28,660 bases of DNA. It comes from Perkinsus chesapeaki (lineage: Eukaryota; Perkinsozoa; Perkinsida; Perkinsidae). Below, piece after piece: positions 1 to 10,747 of this stretch. The DNA is taken from positions 1-28,660 of the forward strand of contig JAAPAO010000468.1 of assembly GCA_013115145.1 (NCBI GenBank), in the 5' to 3' direction. The translations under genes were made by a program, and so were the position numbers. Positions within the stretch are counted from its first letter, which is position 1; each line of letters opens with the position of its first letter. The notes under the pieces were generated by a model that did no database searches, was not told the origin of the DNA, and saw only the letters and a list, made by a program, of their open reading frames with translations.

Positions 1-69
1 GAAAGAAAGTGGCCAGGGAAGAAAAAATGTGGCCAGAAGTAGAAAAATTTGTGGCTCGCGCGAAGATGA

Positions 70-426
70 CGCGACAATGATGCACTGAGCTCAGTCTCGG
101 TCCTAGCCCTCTGGGATACGGGAGCATCTGGTACGTTTGTCCGCGTTGATGTCTTGGAGAGATTGGCACATAAAGCTGGTCTCCGTTTTGACAAACCAGT
201 TAAACCCGGTCGCGCTAGGGGGGCTACTCTGGCAGATAGTCAGACTCAGATGCAGTTGTTGGGAGTTACGTCTATCTCCCTAAGTTCTCCCAGATCTTCG
301 GCCGTCGTAGACGCCTATGTTACGGAACAACTTTCTTACCCCGGACCGGAATGCGCACAGGTTGGGACCGGTGGGCTTTTGTTGGTGTGTAACTCAGTGG
401 AAAAAAATCCGCAGGCACGACAATAA
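70..426 (+). mobile_element. Retrotransposon protease fragment (retropepsin-like), partial
   Basis: An open frame runs from 70 to a TAA ending at 426. Near its start it carries LALWDTGASGTFVR (about 103-144), the hydrophobic-hydrophobic-D-T/S-G-A-S active-site signature of retroviral-type aspartic proteases found in LTR retrotransposon gag-pol. Only about 110 residues are open. No reverse transcriptase, RNase H or integrase follows before the next gene. A TGA sits at 67-69 and the preceding sequence is open in another frame, so the element looks frameshifted and truncated. Sequence 1-60 repeats a GTGGCC-type motif about every 22 bp. The body of the element probably lies left of the window. 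It could instead be a domesticated retropepsin, but the lack of introns and the broken flanks favour a relic. Confidence 0.55.
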
Positions 427-542
427 AACTGCAGTAAAAATATACCAACCGGGGTTCGAACCTAAGACCTTCTCTTGTCCTCTCACGTCTCCCTCATTGT
501 AGGTAGGCCGGTGATAGATATTGCCTTGGTTGTTTATATCAC

Positions 543-2245
543 ATGACATCTTCATTATCACCTACTATAGCATCATCGACATCTATGATGCTTAATAGGG
601 TTAATATTATATATTTATTTATTAACCCTATAAGTGGTGGTACAGCAGCATCAGAATACCTTACTCTTGGTTTACAATATATGAAATTTAGAAAGGATAA
701 ATTAATAGATGACACTGATGTAATAGTATATAATATCTATAATACTATATATAATAGGTATATATATATGATATACGGGAAGGAGTATCAGGTAATAAAC
801 CACCATTTATTAAATTATATCAACATATCAATAATACCGTACTCAACAACAATCCTATAAGGGTTATAGTGGCGGGTGGTGATGGTACTATAATGTGGTT
901 TTTAGATGAAGTAATATATTAATATTTATAATAACTATATCATTTTAGGCTATTAAACATGGTATCAATACAGATAATATTGCTATTGGTGTTATACCAT
1001 TTGGTAATATGGTTATTATCATATAGTCTATAATAGAGATGTTAAGGTACTGCCAATGACTTCTCTAGAACTCTAGGATGGGGTTCTGGGCCACCTAGAG
1101 TCATATTTGGTAAGCATTTATATTCATTTAAGAATATGATAAAGGAATGGTGTAAGGCTGTTATAATACCATATGATATATGGGAAGTAATATAGGATAA
1201 TATTCATATGTTAAAAATTGTATACTTTAGTTAGAGGTTAAATGTACAGCTAATGGATCTATACAACAAATCAAAGGATCTATAAAAACACCATTAAAAA
1301 AGGATAATAGCCCAGAAGGGGAGGTATATAGTAATATATACCATATAATACAGTACATTATTAGATACTTAGAAGTATTGTTAAACCGATATGTAACTAT
1401 TTTAGTATTGGGGTTGAATCAAGAGTTGGTTTGGGGTTTGATAAACATAGAACTAAAAGTAAATTCCTAAATAAAGCAGTGTAATAATGAAGATATGGTA
1501 TATGAATATTATTAATATTATAGATATGTGGTAGAAGGAACTAAGAAAATAACATTTACCAAAACTCCTAATATACCCAGTTTGATACAGTGTGCTAAGG
1601 AAGCTGATGGTAATAATGATATTATATTTACCAGTAAAGTTAATGAAGATAAAGCATTTAAAGGTGGTTATACTTGGTAGGGTAATAGGTAATGGTATAA
1701 TGTTGTTGATTATAGGTAAACCAGTGAGTATTATAATGTTGAATATACCATCAATAATGGGAGGATGTGATCTATGGTCAAAGTGTAATAAAATGGGGAC
1801 AATCAATAATGATGGGGATAATACAGCTGTATTAGAGGGACAACAGGTATTAAATAATAATATAGATATATAATGTAATGAATAGGATCCTGGAGATGGC
1901 ACTTTTGAAATGTTATCATATAATACGTTATTTGCTTTATCTGCGGAACAACTACGAATACCTCCATTTAGCGGTAATGGTAAAAGGTTATACCAAGTAA
2001 TACGGATAGAGTATTATATTTGATAATGTTGGTGTTATTATTATTAGGGTAAAGGACCAATAGATATATGTTTTAAAAGCAACCTAAATGATAGTATTAA
2101 AACATACTTTCAAGTTGATGGTGAATATTTTATGTGTAAACATCCTAATACTATGACAATACGGTAATAATATATTATTAACATATCCAATACTGTCATT
2201 ATTATCAGGCATAAAACCAAAATACAAGTCCTCAAAAGACAATAA
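543..2245 (+). CDS. Diacylglycerol kinase-like protein, array copy 1
   Basis: Predicted lipid kinase (ATP plus diacylglycerol or a related lipid gives the phospholipid), 422 aa, 11 exons. Exons: 543-719, 758-910, 949-1003, 1047-1186, 1231-1323, 1365-1480, 1524-1663, 1716-1846, 1886-1996, 2048-2163, 2209-2245; together exactly 423 codons. Catalytic-domain motifs in order: INPISGG (27-33), AGGDGT (98-103), GTANDF (129-134; the other copies have GTGNDF), then GWGSG. The accessory domain follows with ICNYFSIGVESR and LNIPSIMGGCDLW. No C1, EF-hand or ankyrin region, so this is a minimal DAGK. No convincing signal peptide, though a hydrophobic stretch precedes the NP motif. GTANDF is also seen in bacterial YegS/DgkB-type kinases, so it need not inactivate the enzyme. 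Its intron at the glycine motif (1004-1046) has no counterpart in the neighbours. The lipid substrate cannot be told from sequence; a sphingosine- or ceramide-kinase-like activity is possible. Confidence 0.85.
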
Positions 2246-2479
2246 TAATAGTAGTAAAGTAGTAATAATCCTTATGGATTATAGTATATTAATAATAATA
2301 TTAAACCACCACCACTTTGTGGTATATCACACTACATATGAAATAATAATAATAGCATGTCTATCTTGCAGTAGTCGACGGTTTTACCTCATCTATGACA
2401 AGTTTCATCATTATATGTTTTTTACATTGTTAATAATGACCTCTCAATAACTCAACTCTATATTAGACCTTGTTTTTAC

Positions 2480-4363
2480 ATGGCGACTGTTCCTGCTACA
2501 GCACCTCCCATCACAGTGGGTAATAGGAAGAAAGTGGCATCATCATCAAGAGCTGCTGAGAAGTATCTTAGTACAAAAGAGGGCTTACAGGTGATGTTAA
2601 TGTTGAAGGTGGTGTGTTATATTATGAGTAGTAATGTGTGTACATATAGGCACCAAGCTACCCTAATGTTTATATATTCGTAAATCCAACATCGGGGGGT
2701 AATAAAGCTGGAGAACTAATGAAACTGGGAATGGAAAGGATGTCATTTCAAGAACCTGGTCTAGAAGCTGATGTACGAAGTGAATCCTAAAAAACATATA
2801 TAACATATATTAGATAATAGGTATCAATATTTGATATTAGAGAAGGCCCATCAGGTGAAAAACCGGCATTTATACAACTTAGAGATTATTTAAATACTCT
2901 ACCCTCAAATGGTGGTGATTATGTAAGAGTAGTAGCAGCTGGTGGAGATGGTACTGTTATGTGGTTATTACAAGAGCTAATAATGCATGGAATTAATACT
3001 GATAGGGTATCAATAGGTATAATACCATTTGGTACTGGTAATGACTTCTCAAGGTAATAATATTAGTGAGGAGGTTATTTAAAACAGTGGCATGATCATT
3101 ATGCTCTTAGGGCTACAGGATGGGGTGCCACAGCCCCATCTGGCTTCCCTGGATCTAGATTAGATGGTCTTAGGAAATGGCTTAAACATTGGTTAACAGC
3201 TGAAGTGAAGAAATTTGATATATGGAAGGTAGTAACGGTGTTGTGATAGGGTGGTGGTTATTGGTTATATAGATTGAGGTAACATTACAAGAGGATGGTG
3301 GTGTTATATATCAACTTAAAGATGGTAAAAAGGTACCTATAACCGAGAATGATGAACAGGTAATAATATATTTTAATATTATTATTATTGGTGTAATTCT
3401 CATTTTAGGGTAATCCTACAGATCGTTTAGTTAAATGCCTTTCCAAACCGATGTGTAATTATTTCTCAACCGGGGTTGAATCTAGATTAGGTTTAGGATT
3501 TGATAGGCATAGAAAGAAGAACCCAATAGCTAATAAATTAGTGTAATAATAATAACAACAGGAATCTATACGGCTTAACCCTTTAGTATTATTAATGCTA
3601 GGTATGGTGTTGAAGGTACTAAAAAAATGTTATTTAAAAAGACACCTAAAATAGATGATACTATAGATAGGGTTATGGTAATATTGATAATAATGGGTTG
3701 GTAGTAGTAGTAGAATGTGCTTATTATTAGGATATTTCTGGAACATCAACATCATCAAATGAAGATGTAATATTCCAAACAAGCTCTAAGAATGGAGATA
3801 AATTTATAGAGGGTAATAGTAATATCATCATATAGTAGAATATTGGTATTATAATAATAGGTAATCCTGTATCATTAATAGCGGTTAATATACCATCGTT
3901 TGCTAGTGGATGTAATGTGTGGGGAATGGCTAAGAAATTAGCTATAAAAGGAGAGGATAAAGTATAATAGTATGATAATATAAATTGATAATTATTATAT
4001 TTATTAGGGTATATTACAAGCTAAACAAGATATGGGAGATGGTAAAATAGAATTAGTATCATATAATAGTCTTATGGGGATGGGCATGGAACAATCACAT
4101 GTAGCAATGATAAATATAATACATAATATATGTAAAACAATAATACTTGTTGTTGTTGTTATTAGGTATATCCATTAGCTGGTAATGGTTATAGAGTGTA
4201 TCAAGGTAATGGTCCTATAGAAATACATTTTAAAGATGATTTAGCAAAGGATACAAGAATATATTATCAAATTGATGGGGAGTTTTATACATGTCGTAGA
4301 CCTAATAAAATAATAATATCACATAAACAATCTATAAGAGTAATGGTTAATAATAATAAATAA
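2480..4363 (+). CDS. Diacylglycerol kinase-like protein, array copy 2
   Basis: Second tandem copy, 451 aa, 11 exons, all joins in frame. Exons: 2480-2590, 2650-2772, 2821-3053, 3111-3228, 3273-3359, 3409-3542, 3602-3677, 3731-3812, 3861-3961, 4008-4100, 4166-4363. Motifs: VNPTSGG (48-54), AAGGDGT (117-123), IPFGTGNDFSR (146-156). Accessory-domain markers are MCNYFSTGVESRLG, VEGTKKM and LxxNIPSFASGCNVWG, ending with a YYQIDGEF-type strand shared by all copies. The N-terminus (MATVPATAPP...) is polar, with no signal peptide, so a cytosolic location is likely. It is the only copy without an intron shortly after GGDGT: the exon 2821-3053 spans both GGDGT and GTGNDF. It retains all canonical glycine-motif residues and is the best candidate for an active enzyme. 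Only 234 bp separate it from copy 1. Confidence 0.88.
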
Positions 4364-4999
4364 TAATATGTATACTATTATATGATACTATTACTGTTCT
4401 ATTGCTGATAATATAATATACCCTACCCCTCACTGATGATAGTGTTCTTCTTCTTGTTTATACTTGCTACTGTTCAACGTAGTGTTTATCATATTACTAG
4501 TGTTTAGTTAGTATAGTTTATTCATTATAACAGAGTGCCTACCATTATAACGGGGATCAATTTAGGGTTATAACCCCTTGAGCAATCGTGTGTTATCCGT
4601 GGGCTGCGGGGGGGGCGCACACAACCGTTGAGGTTCTTTCCATATTATTAAATATATAATCCTTCATACTTGGGAGGGGAAGGGCAACAAAGAAAACAAT
4701 ATATTATAGTATTACCTGTTACTATAGTATACCAACAACACAATGTAGGGTATTTTTATAGTAGTAGTTATCAATCGAACTTGCTGCTCCAGCTTACCCC
4801 GCACAGGGAGCCCCCCCCCCGCACGGTGACACCGCCTCCACCATTCGGAGCTGCGGTTGTGGGGGTGACGTGGAGACTGTGTCACGTCGCCTCCTATCTT
4901 AAGGTTGGTTTATTAATAGCTTATAACCTGTCTATTATAGTGTAACAATAATGTGTACAGTGTAACAATTACTATATATATTATAGTTACTATCCTTCA
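4364..4999. other. Intergenic, with GC-rich inverted-repeat segment
   Basis: This 636-bp gap between kinase copies 2 and 3 has no coding region I can defend. It starts AT-rich, then has an 8-G run (4608-4615) and a 10-C run (4811-4820). A GC-rich patch at about 4800-4900 follows. Inside it are short inverted pairs: GTGACAC at 4826-4832 against GTGTCAC at 4879-4885, and GACGTG at 4867-4872 against CACGTC at 4883-4888. It could be a structured RNA, a decayed small transposon or a promoter element; nothing identifies it. Confidence 0.4.
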
Positions 5000-7036
5000 A
5001 TGGTGATGACTTCCCCTTGCCATGGTAAATATCGTGGTAGTACTAGTAGTACGACCAAACCTCATCATCGAATAACATCATCATTATATATGATATTATT
5101 ATTGATAACATTATTGCTGACTGATGGTGAATGTGCCGTTGATGAAAGGGAATTATCTAAAAAGAACAAAGATGTGGTAGTGATTATTATTATGATAATA
5201 ATAATTTGTCCAATGATCCCTATTAGATTGTTGATATCCCTTCTGATAGAGTGTATATATTTGTTAACCCACGATCTGGCGGACGTAAAGCAGGTGATTT
5301 ATTAACCATACCAAATCCCTATGTATATAATAATATATCAGTAAGTATTAGTATTATTATAATAGGTATTATTATACATATATTAGGTTTATCGTTTAAA
5401 TATATCTAATTATAATAAGGATGATAAAAAGTTATTTAAAGAATTCTATAAGAATATATCAAAGACGCCATCTAACATGTATACAAGGATATTAGCTGCT
5501 GGTGGAGATGGTTCAGTTATGGGGACTGTTAATAGAGTAATAACACCAACAAACACTACTCTATGCTCAACTCTATTACCTTCAGTTAAGAGAAGCTGGT
5601 ATAGATATGAATAAGATTACCTTTGGTCATATTCCATATGGTACCGGTAACGATTTTGCTAGGTAATACGTAATAGTATATATTAGTATTATATATAGTT
5701 TTTCAGGGTCACTGGTTGGGGCACAACGCCACCAAGTCTACTTGGACATGATAATGAAGGTATAAATAAACTTATTACTAAATATATTAATGCTAAAGTT
5801 GATAACTTTGATTTATGGAAAGTAATATGAGTCCATTGTTAATTATAATAATACTATATCCTCTTTATTAGGTCACTTTTACTGTTGACAAAAAGCTTGG
5901 TAGTTTCTGGAATGTTGTTGGTGGGAGTGATAATATGTTAGCTAAGGTAGTAATTGTAGTATTTAAATATTATATATTATTATTATTACTTTCATCAATA
6001 TAGCGTGGTAAACCGATACGTAAACTAGAGTTATCTATGATGAACTATTTCTCAATGGGTTTGGAATCTAAGATTGGTAGAGAGTTTGAAAGGCATCGAG
6101 GTTCAAGTCAGGTTGGGAATAAGATAAGGTAATAGTAGTAGGAGTAGTAGTAGTATTGTAAATATATAATTTATATAGTACTGTGTTAATAGATATGCAT
6201 GGGATGCTATACGTCAAATAGGTGAAGACTTCCCTATGGTTAAGGATTATATAAGTACTGTTAGGGTAGTAGTAGTATTATTATTATGATATATAGTATT
6301 AATAATGGTTATAGGAAAAGACAAGAGACACTGAGCAAGAGTTAATCTTTCATACCGCTTATTGCCCTACAAATACAACAACAACTGAGGAGCAGGATGA
6401 TGATGATGATGGAGATAGGAGGGGACTCAGAAGTGGAGGTAAAAGTGAGTATAAAGATATGTGTGGTCTACCGGAAGATAGATTATTAAATGGTAATAGT
6501 AGAATATAATTCACATTTATTATATTTACTTTATTATTAGATGATGCTGTATCACTTATTATGTTAAATATACCATCATTTGCCTCTAGTGGTGATATAT
6601 GGGCTAGAGCTGATCATTGGTGGAATAGAGTATCAGTTAATGGTAGACCAAAGGTAGTAAATATTAATAATATTACAATAAATGATGGTATTCTGGATTA
6701 TAGGATAAATTAAGCGGTAAAAGTAGTAGCTTTAGTGATGGTAAACTAGATCTATTAACATATAAAGATACACTTAGTTTTTATTTAGATGTAATAATAA
6801 TAATAATTACTGTATACTATTATTATGTCATTAACCTTGATCAGGTGGCTTTAAAACTTGGAAATGCAAGAAGGCTATATCAAGGGAACGGTCCATTCGA
6901 TATAACTTTTAAACAATCTACTAAGGATAAACGTTATTATACTTATATGCAAGTCGATGGAGAATATTATAAAGTATATAGCCCAACAAAAGCCACTGTT
7001 GCATTTGACCATAAAATAAAGGTTCTTGTTGCTTGA
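5000..7036 (+). CDS. Diacylglycerol kinase-like protein, copy 3, with signal-peptide-like N-terminus
   Basis: Third copy, 491 aa, 12 exons with in-frame joins. Exons: 5000-5176, 5227-5340, 5387-5536, 5586-5662, 5707-5821, 5872-5946, 6004-6128, 6193-6265, 6315-6492, 6541-6653, 6704-6790, 6845-7036. Residues 29-40 form a hydrophobic core (LYMILLLITLLL) followed by TDGECA, which reads as a signal peptide with a long N-region or as a signal anchor. Kinase motifs: VNPRSGG (72-78), AAGGDGS (134-140), GHIPYGTGNDFAR (161-173). Accessory markers: MMNYFSMGLESKIG and LNIPSFASSGDIW. An acidic, low-complexity insertion (DDDDDGDRRG) lies in exon 9. The copy is complete and shows no stop after splicing. If the leader works, the kinase domain would face the ER, Golgi or vacuole lumen or be exported, which is unusual for a DAGK. 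Confidence 0.83.
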
Positions 7037-7466
7037 ATACTATCATCATCATCATCATCATCCTTTTCCATATGTCCTTTTATCACTCCCGTCACACGGG
7101 ACTAGCCGTATTGCTGTATATGTTCTGTTGATAAGCAGTAGCATTAGCAATAACGGTTAACATCATCACTACCTTTTCGTACGGTTTTCTTACCAAACTT
7201 TTCAGTATATAAATAGTACTGAGTTTATACTAGTGGCATAAAGAAGCTTGATATAACTAGCCATAGTAGATAGCATCAGCAGTAGCATCAGCTGCACGAG
7301 TATGGAATTTTAATTATGAAGGGGGCGAGCGCAGACTACATCAACTTATCGAGCAAAACACATTTCCATCCGATATATTACTTGTCGACAAGTGCACAAT
7401 TATAAGGTCATGCTAATGCTGCTGATGATGCTGTGCAGATTTATTACTTCCTGTATAAGAACTGCG
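7037..7466. other. Intergenic between kinase copies 3 and 4
   Basis: No gene visible in 430 bp. An ATC microsatellite follows the copy 3 stop codon at about 7043-7062. A perfect short hairpin, TCCCGT-CAC-ACGGGA, lies at 7087-7101. The rest is unremarkable mixed sequence that presumably holds the 3' end of copy 3 and the start region of copy 4. In-frame ATG codons upstream of 7467 would extend copy 4 by up to 25 residues, but the 7467 start gives a cleaner signal peptide. Confidence 0.4.
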
Positions 7467-9456
7467 ATGTACCTGAATATAACTGCATTATTATTAAACA
7501 TACTACTGTTGGCAGCGGGGGCGGCAAGTGGTACTACTTTATATGGTAGTAGTAGTAGTATTGAAGATGATAATGTAACATTGAATAAGTTGTCGCCTAG
7601 ATGCTGCTGTATTAAATGTTGTATCTATTTTAGATAGTATGTGATAGGTTTAATAATGATGTATATGTACTTGTTAATGGTAAATCTGGTGGTAATAAAG
7701 CTGCTAAATTAATGGATATAGCTGAAGAAGGAGAAGCATATATACATGGTTACACTGAGGTGCTGGATTGTATTATACAACACCACCTTTATACATTATT
7801 ATTATATAGGTTTATACAATAGATATATTCAAACTTAATAATAATGATACTGATTCGATGGCAATACTCAACAAGCTTAAGAATGGCATTATTGGTTTAG
7901 ATGATGATAGATGTGGTAGAGTTATCATTGCTGGTGGTGATGGTTCGGTGATGTGGGGAGTTGACCTGGTAATAAAACTAATAATAGGTTTATTACTACC
8001 TATCCTATTAGCTTATGAAGGCTGATGTTGATTTAAGCAAGATAGCTTTTGGTGTTATTCCTTATGGTACTGGTAATGACTTCTCTCAGTAATATATTAA
8101 ACAACTATATCATTATCACTCCTAATCAGATCTCTTGGTTGGGGTAAAACTGTTAAGTCTGGTTTTCCTGGTAAAGATAACACAGGTCTTAATAAGTTTA
8201 TTGAAGATTGGAATACAGCTGTTGTTAAAGGATATGATCTGTGGGATGTAGTATCATCATACATTATATCAATATACCCATACTCATATTAGGTTAACTT
8301 TGAACTTTATGAAGATGGTAAATTTGTGGTAGCTGGGTCCAATAAGGAAATGATGGATGATAACTCAGTGAGTTATCTACTACTTATCACTTGCTAACTT
8401 ATATTAAGGATGGAAATCGGCAGGCTGTTACTACTATAAGTAAACCTATGCTTAATTATTTCTCACTTGGAGTGGATGCAGCTATCGGTAAGACCTTTGA
8501 AAACATGCGTACTGGATCGAGGATTGGCAACAAAATGATGTAACTAATAATAAACCATTTCCTTTCAAACTCGACTATTGCTCATATTTTCAAAGGTATG
8601 GCATGGCTGGAGCCAGGAGGGCCATCGGGTCTAGAATCGGGACTGAGCAGTTCTTAGAATCAGTGACAGTAATAATAATAAGTTGATTGTTCAGAGTAGT
8701 TGTCGTCGTATGATTATGGTAAATCAGGATAAAGATGAAGAGCTATTCCATGTGGGTGGTAGCAAAGATAATAAAGGTAAGAGGAAGGCAACAGAGAAGA
8801 TGCTTACCAGTAAGAGGGTTATTACAATGCAACAACAACAACAGTCATATATTCTATATCCTTTTTAGAGAATGCTGCCGCGCTAATATGCCTTAACGGT
8901 CTCTCTTATGGTGGTGGTCGTCGTATATGGGATAAATCTGCTGGAAAGAAGACAGCAATTGTTGGTTATGAAGTAATAATGATGAACATTTACTATATTG
9001 TTAATGTCACTACCACTCCTAATTATATAACATAATTTAGGACGCCGATTCCCTTATGCGTGCTGAACAAGACTTTGGTGACCATAAACTAGAGCTTATG
9101 ATGTATCCTGATATATTATCATTATCCGTAGAAGTAAGTATATCATCAATACTCGATTATTATCTATAATTTAGATCGCGACGGGCCTTAAATCATCTGG
9201 TGTAAGAGTTCATCAAACTACTGGTCCATTAACCTTCACATTCAAAGCTGGACAAAAACCAATAAAGGCTCATTTCCAAATAGATGGTGAATTCATTACT
9301 GCACATCATCCTAAATCAGCTACTGTAACACATAAGATGACAATCAATGTACTCACTAGAACACCACCACCGCCACCATCATCATCATCCAGAAAGAGGA
9401 AAGACAAACTGCAGAGGCGTGATGGTGTTAGAGCTAAGAAGTTAAAGGGACTGTAG
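7467..9456 (+). CDS. Diacylglycerol kinase-like protein, copy 4, secretory signal, basic tail
   Basis: Fourth copy, 464 aa, 12 exons, all in frame. Exons: 7467-7574, 7634-7759, 7810-7968, 8012-8088, 8130-8247, 8293-8367, 8409-8539, 8596-8668, 8728-8776, 8869-8972, 9041-9133, 9175-9456. The first 22 residues (MYLNITALLLNILLLAAGAASG) look like a textbook cleavable signal peptide. Kinase motifs: VNGKSGG (50-56; the usual Pro after Asn is replaced), AGGDGS (119-124), VIPYGTGNDF (146-155). Accessory markers: LNYFSLGVDAAIG and LNGLSYGGGRRIW. The C-terminal 30 or so residues are a proline run, a serine run and a strongly basic tail (RKRKDKLQRR). Starting at the first upstream ATG would add 25 residues and weaken the signal. 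It is the most diverged copy, with a shortened loop before the LNGLSYGGG segment. Confidence 0.83.
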
Positions 9457-9762
9457 CTCATTGAGACAGCTACTCGAATTCATTCCATTCAACCTCGTTA
9501 GAGCGCAGCTTAAATGATTGTTGGGAGGGGCTATGTTTAACAAAATTTATAAATTAATTATTAAATTATTAATTATCATGTATATTAATAATACTTTATA
9601 TGTTATATGATACTAATTATATGACACGTAACTTTATCAACAAAAACAACATGCATTTTGGTGTTCTGCATTTGGTGTCCTTCGTCACTACTAAAGTTGC
9701 GTTACTACTACTAGCAGTATATAACATAATTTAGTACCGTAGTGCTGATTGTTATAATAATA
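9457..9762. other. Intergenic, AT-rich
   Basis: Separates kinase copy 4 from the membrane-protein gene. It holds a palindromic AT stretch near 9546-9585 (ATTAATTATTAAATTATTAA-type) and no ORF of note. Probably the 3' end of copy 4 and the promoter of the next gene. Confidence 0.4.
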
Positions 9763-10628
9763 ATGATGACTGATATTGCTATCAATCCTTATCCCCTCGT
9801 TCGAGTGCATAATGATATCCATCGTTATCAACATGTTGATGGTAATGCTGACGGCAGCAGCAGCAGCCTTCTAGTCTCTTCTGAAGAGGATGATGATGAT
9901 GATTCGGACGAGTAGTCGGACTAACTACCCTTTAGGCCGCTAATTGTTGATTTTTTTCTCAGCGACAACACCTCACCTACTCGATTAAGCCGTACCATTT
10001 GTCGAGTATCATCCTTAACTATCATAGCTCTATCAACTATCCTCAATGCCAGTGTATCAATAATAATTATAAGTACTGCCCAGCGAGGTGCAGGACTATG
10101 GGGAGGTACACGGCCTTTCAACATATCCACCCCGTTTTCATCTTCCCATTTCAGGAACACTTTGCGCTTTTTCGGTACTAGTTTTTATCATTTCGGTTGC
10201 ACCGACGTGGTACAGCCTTTATGTCATCATCAACTCTTCCCACTCTTCTATATCGCCCAGATTGAGGAGGCTCTGGAAGATGGCACTGTTATTGTGTATT
10301 GGCATAACCGCTTTACAACTAGTAGCAGCTGTGGTATTGTATAATACCCGATTGATTATTGCACCACGTAAGTTGTTGTATTTTAGGTAGCAGTGAGTCG
10401 TAAATGGATGCCACGTTGGGCCGGTGCTACATCATTATTAGTAGCTATCATATCAACAGTGCAGGTAATGATTATGATGACGATGTTGTTATAATTATGT
10501 GTCACCATCCTCATTAACCAATGTTTTAGTTACGCAGTCTTATACGTCTGTTACACTCCAAACCATGGATGATAATAATAGAGCATGATACACAATCATC
10601 AATGTCTCAGACTTTAAACCAAATATGA
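9763..10628 (+). CDS. Four-helix membrane protein, unknown family
   Basis: I do not recognise this protein. Five exons (9763-9911, 9963-10105, 10155-10333, 10387-10464, 10530-10628) join in frame to 215 aa. The introns have the same short GT-AG form as the kinase genes. Residues 1-60 are polar, with a serine run and a run of acidic residues (EEDDDDDSDDD, 41-51), so this end is probably cytosolic. Four hydrophobic segments follow at about 67-88, 99-123, 138-160 and 167-185, linked by short basic loops (RLRRLWK, SRKW). The end is polar (EHDTQSSMSQ). The layout resembles small tetraspan proteins, but the cysteine pattern of tetraspanins is absent. It lies 306 bp after kinase copy 4 and 119 bp before the protease gene. 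Shared regulation is possible but not shown. Confidence 0.68.
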
Positions 10629-10747
10629 TGATAGTGCATTATTGTGATAAATTATTTTCCATTCTTACTATGTGTTGTTGGTGTCTATACGTAGTTATAT
10701 AATACATACTGCTATGTAATTCTAAGGTCTGCTGTACTATCCCATTA

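Noticed and set aside
440-485. tRNA-like sequence (GGTTCGAACC with AAGACC) after the retroelement fragment.
   Set aside because: The T-stem does not pair and no acceptor, D or anticodon arms can be built; at best a tRNA-derived relic or chance B-box.
543-4363. Kinase copies 1 and 2 as pseudogenes, because every frame is full of stops.
   Set aside because: Removing short GT-AG introns gives exact whole-codon proteins with all domain motifs in order. The stops lie inside the introns.
4670-4945. 91-codon plus-strand ORF.
   Set aside because: It crosses the poly-C run and inverted repeats, has odd composition and no link to the downstream kinase exon.
8669-8694. A 26-nt intron in kinase copy 4.
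   Set aside because: An acceptor at 8727 gives a typical 59-nt intron in the same frame and is more plausible.
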